Source of the DNA: an uncultured Clostridia bacterium
GTDB taxonomy: Bacteria > Bacillota > Clostridia > Oscillospirales > Ruminococcaceae
DNA: 14,847 nucleotides
Direction: 5' to 3'
Assembly (NCBI GenBank): GCA_944388825.1
Contig: CALXKG010000214.1
Coordinates: 1-14,847, forward strand
Shown here: in pieces, positions 13,686 to 14,847 of the stretch
Layout: each line of letters starts with the position of its first letter
How positions within the stretch are numbered: the stretch's first letter is position 1
Program-made: the position numbers and the translations under genes
The notes under the pieces: generated by a model
What the model saw: the letters and a program-made list of their open reading frames with translations, nothing else
Told to the model about the DNA's origin: nothing
The model's database searches: none

Positions 13686-14309
13686 ATGAAACGATTTCCG
13701 ATGATTTTACTTGCCCTTGCCGCCGCTTTCACTTTCACTGCTTGCCAGGGGAGCGCGGAGAGCGATTATTCCCAGCCGATGGAGACGCCCGGCGTCGCTT
13801 CTTACGAGCTTTCAGACGAAGCGGCCTATCTTGTAAGTGCCTATGGGCTTAGCACAAATTCGTGGATATACCGTTTTCGTTCCCCGGAAGGGGCGAAAGG
13901 GTTTAACGTCAATGCTTATACCCTGTCGGAGACGGGAGAGTGGGTAGAGAATGGGCTCGGCGGGATCTTTTTTGACGAGCCGCAGCCGGAAGGCGGATTG
14001 ACCGGCGTTTTTACGCTGGTCCGGGAAAAAGACGGCAGCCTTACCCTCCATATTCTGAGCGACGGAGCCAGTTATGAGGCGTCGACTGAACCGGTGGCGT
14101 TGGAGAGTTATTCCGGTTCGTCGGTTCACTGTGCGGATGATGCGCCGGCGGAAATTGGAGAAGAAATCCCGGTGTGGCTCGCGGGCTACACGACGGGGGA
14201 TACGCTGAATAGCTATCTGATTACGGATTTCTTTACCCCGGAGAACCTCTCCGGTCTGGATTTTGCCCAGGCTGTGACGGTGGAGTTTACCGAAGAACAA
14301 ACCGATTGA
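13686..14309 (+). CDS. Predicted lipoprotein between the two topoisomerase subunits
   Basis: 207-residue protein I do not recognise. It has a basic start, hydrophobic residues 5-19 and Cys20 after Phe-Thr-Ala, a plausible lipobox, so it should be anchored outside the membrane. The mature region is acidic and beta-rich (WIYRFRSPEGAKGFNVNAY, SLTLHILSDGASYEA, a C-terminal FTPENLSGLDFAQAVTVEF) with no catalytic motif. GGGAGG lies 7 nt before the ATG. It is 97 nt after the subunit B gene and 18 nt before subunit A, so it is probably co-transcribed. By eye its codon choice is less biased to C-ending codons than the topoisomerase genes, suggesting later insertion or weaker expression. Confidence 0.8.
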   Translation: MKRFPMILLALAAAFTFTACQGSAESDYSQPMETPGVASYELSDEAAYLVSAYGLSTNSWIYRFRSPEGAKGFNVNAYTLSETGEWVENGLGGIFFDEPQPEGGLTGVFTLVREKDGSLTLHILSDGASYEASTEPVALESYSGSSVHCADDAPAEIGEEIPVWLAGYTTGDTLNSYLITDFFTPENLSGLDFAQAVTVEFTEEQTD

Positions 14310-14327
14310 TAGAAAGGACTGGCGCCG

Positions 14328-14847
14328 ATGCCGAAACGAGAGAAAAAAACGAAAACCGCCCCCGCCCATGGGGACGCCTGGATCAAGGACGCCGGCGTCG
14401 TCGCCCGCCAGCCGATCACCGATACGCTCCAGCTCAACTACATGCCCTACGCGATGAGCGTCATCATCTCCCGCGCCCTGCCGGAGATCGACGGGTTCAA
14501 GCCCTCCCACCGCAAGCTCCTCTACACGATGTACAAGATGGGGCTTTTGACCGGCCCCCGCACCAAGTCGGCAAACGTTGTCGGCCAGACGATGCGGCTA
14601 AACCCCCACGGCGACCAGGCTATCTACGACACAATGGTCCGGCTGACCCGCGGCAACGAGGCGCTCCTGCACCCCTATGTCGACTCGAAGGGCAACTTCG
14701 GCAAGGCCTATTCCCGGGATATGGCCTGCGCCGCCTCCCGGTACACCGAGGTGAAGCTGGAAAAGATCGCGGCCGAGCTCTTCCGGGACATCGACAAGGA
14801 CACCGTCGACATGGTCCCCAACTACGACAACACGATGACCGAGCCGT
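14328..14847 (+). CDS. parC: Type IIA topoisomerase subunit A (ParC/GyrA-like), 5' part only
   Basis: The first 173 codons of the DNA breakage-reunion subunit; the gene runs off the window end. After a basic N-terminal extension (MPKREKKTK) it shows YMPYAMSVIISRALPEIDG (39-56), FKPSHRKLLYTMYKMG (57-72), the winged-helix NPHGDQAIYDTMVR (92-105) and the active-site arginine-tyrosine pair in ASRYTEVKL, with Tyr139 equivalent to GyrA Tyr122. At the position of GyrA Ser83, the main quinolone-resistance site, it has Gln97, while the Asp87 equivalent (Asp101) is kept. AAAGGA lies 10 nt before the ATG. It partners the subunit B gene at 11609 despite the lipoprotein between them. Whether the enzyme is mainly decatenating or supercoiling cannot be told without the C-terminal domain. 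Confidence 0.9.
   Translation, partial: MPKREKKTKTAPAHGDAWIKDAGVVARQPITDTLQLNYMPYAMSVIISRALPEIDGFKPSHRKLLYTMYKMGLLTGPRTKSANVVGQTMRLNPHGDQAIYDTMVRLTRGNEALLHPYVDSKGNFGKAYSRDMACAASRYTEVKLEKIAAELFRDIDKDTVDMVPNYDNTMTEP

Overview
The window looks like chromosomal DNA from a fairly GC-rich member of the Clostridia, most likely an Oscillospirales/Ruminococcaceae-type gut Firmicute. This is inference from gene content and style: strong AGGAGG ribosome binding sites, consensus TTGACA-N17-TATAAT promoters, a PASTA-type membrane kinase homologue, many short-signal lipoproteins, a cytidylate-kinase-like protein and a divergent clostridial type IIA topoisomerase pair. No rRNA, tRNA, CRISPR array or intact transposase gene was seen.

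Layout. Positions 1-1150 hold the leftward ribosomal operon rplM-rpsI with a perfect consensus promoter, a structured leader and a hairpin terminator. Next on the same strand come a small VOC/glyoxalase-fold protein (1359-1742) and, upstream of it, a 637-residue membrane protein built like a PASTA Ser/Thr kinase. That protein has an N-terminal zinc ribbon and has lost every key catalytic residue, so it is a pseudokinase (1869-3782). Its perfect consensus promoter lies almost 300 bp upstream (4075-4103), and a 166-bp MITE-like palindromic element (3856-4021) sits in its 5' leader.

Divergently, 4225-10347 carries a rightward cluster of exported proteins. Three are paralogous beta-propeller-like lipoproteins, the second of which is broken by a single-base frameshift. 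They are followed by an orphan PstS-like phosphate-binding lipoprotein and a small secreted protein ending in an LPQEG-plus-hydrophobic segment directly before a run of 16 A. Two facing terminators (10405-10448 and 10536-10582) separate this cluster from a leftward cytidylate-kinase-like gene (10612-11268).

From 11504 rightward lies a type IIA topoisomerase operon: a ParE/GyrB-like subunit (11609-13588), an unrelated lipoprotein (13686-14309) placed between the two subunits, and the start of the ParC/GyrA-like subunit (14328 to the window edge). Element-end-like motifs (consensus TAGRGYGTRTYTRAAAA) occur in the leaders of both the pseudokinase and the topoisomerase operon.

The genes form four largely independent modules: translation, an envelope pseudokinase, exported sensor/binder-like proteins, and DNA topology. 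A functional link between the divergent pseudokinase and the lipoprotein cluster is possible but is inference from layout only.
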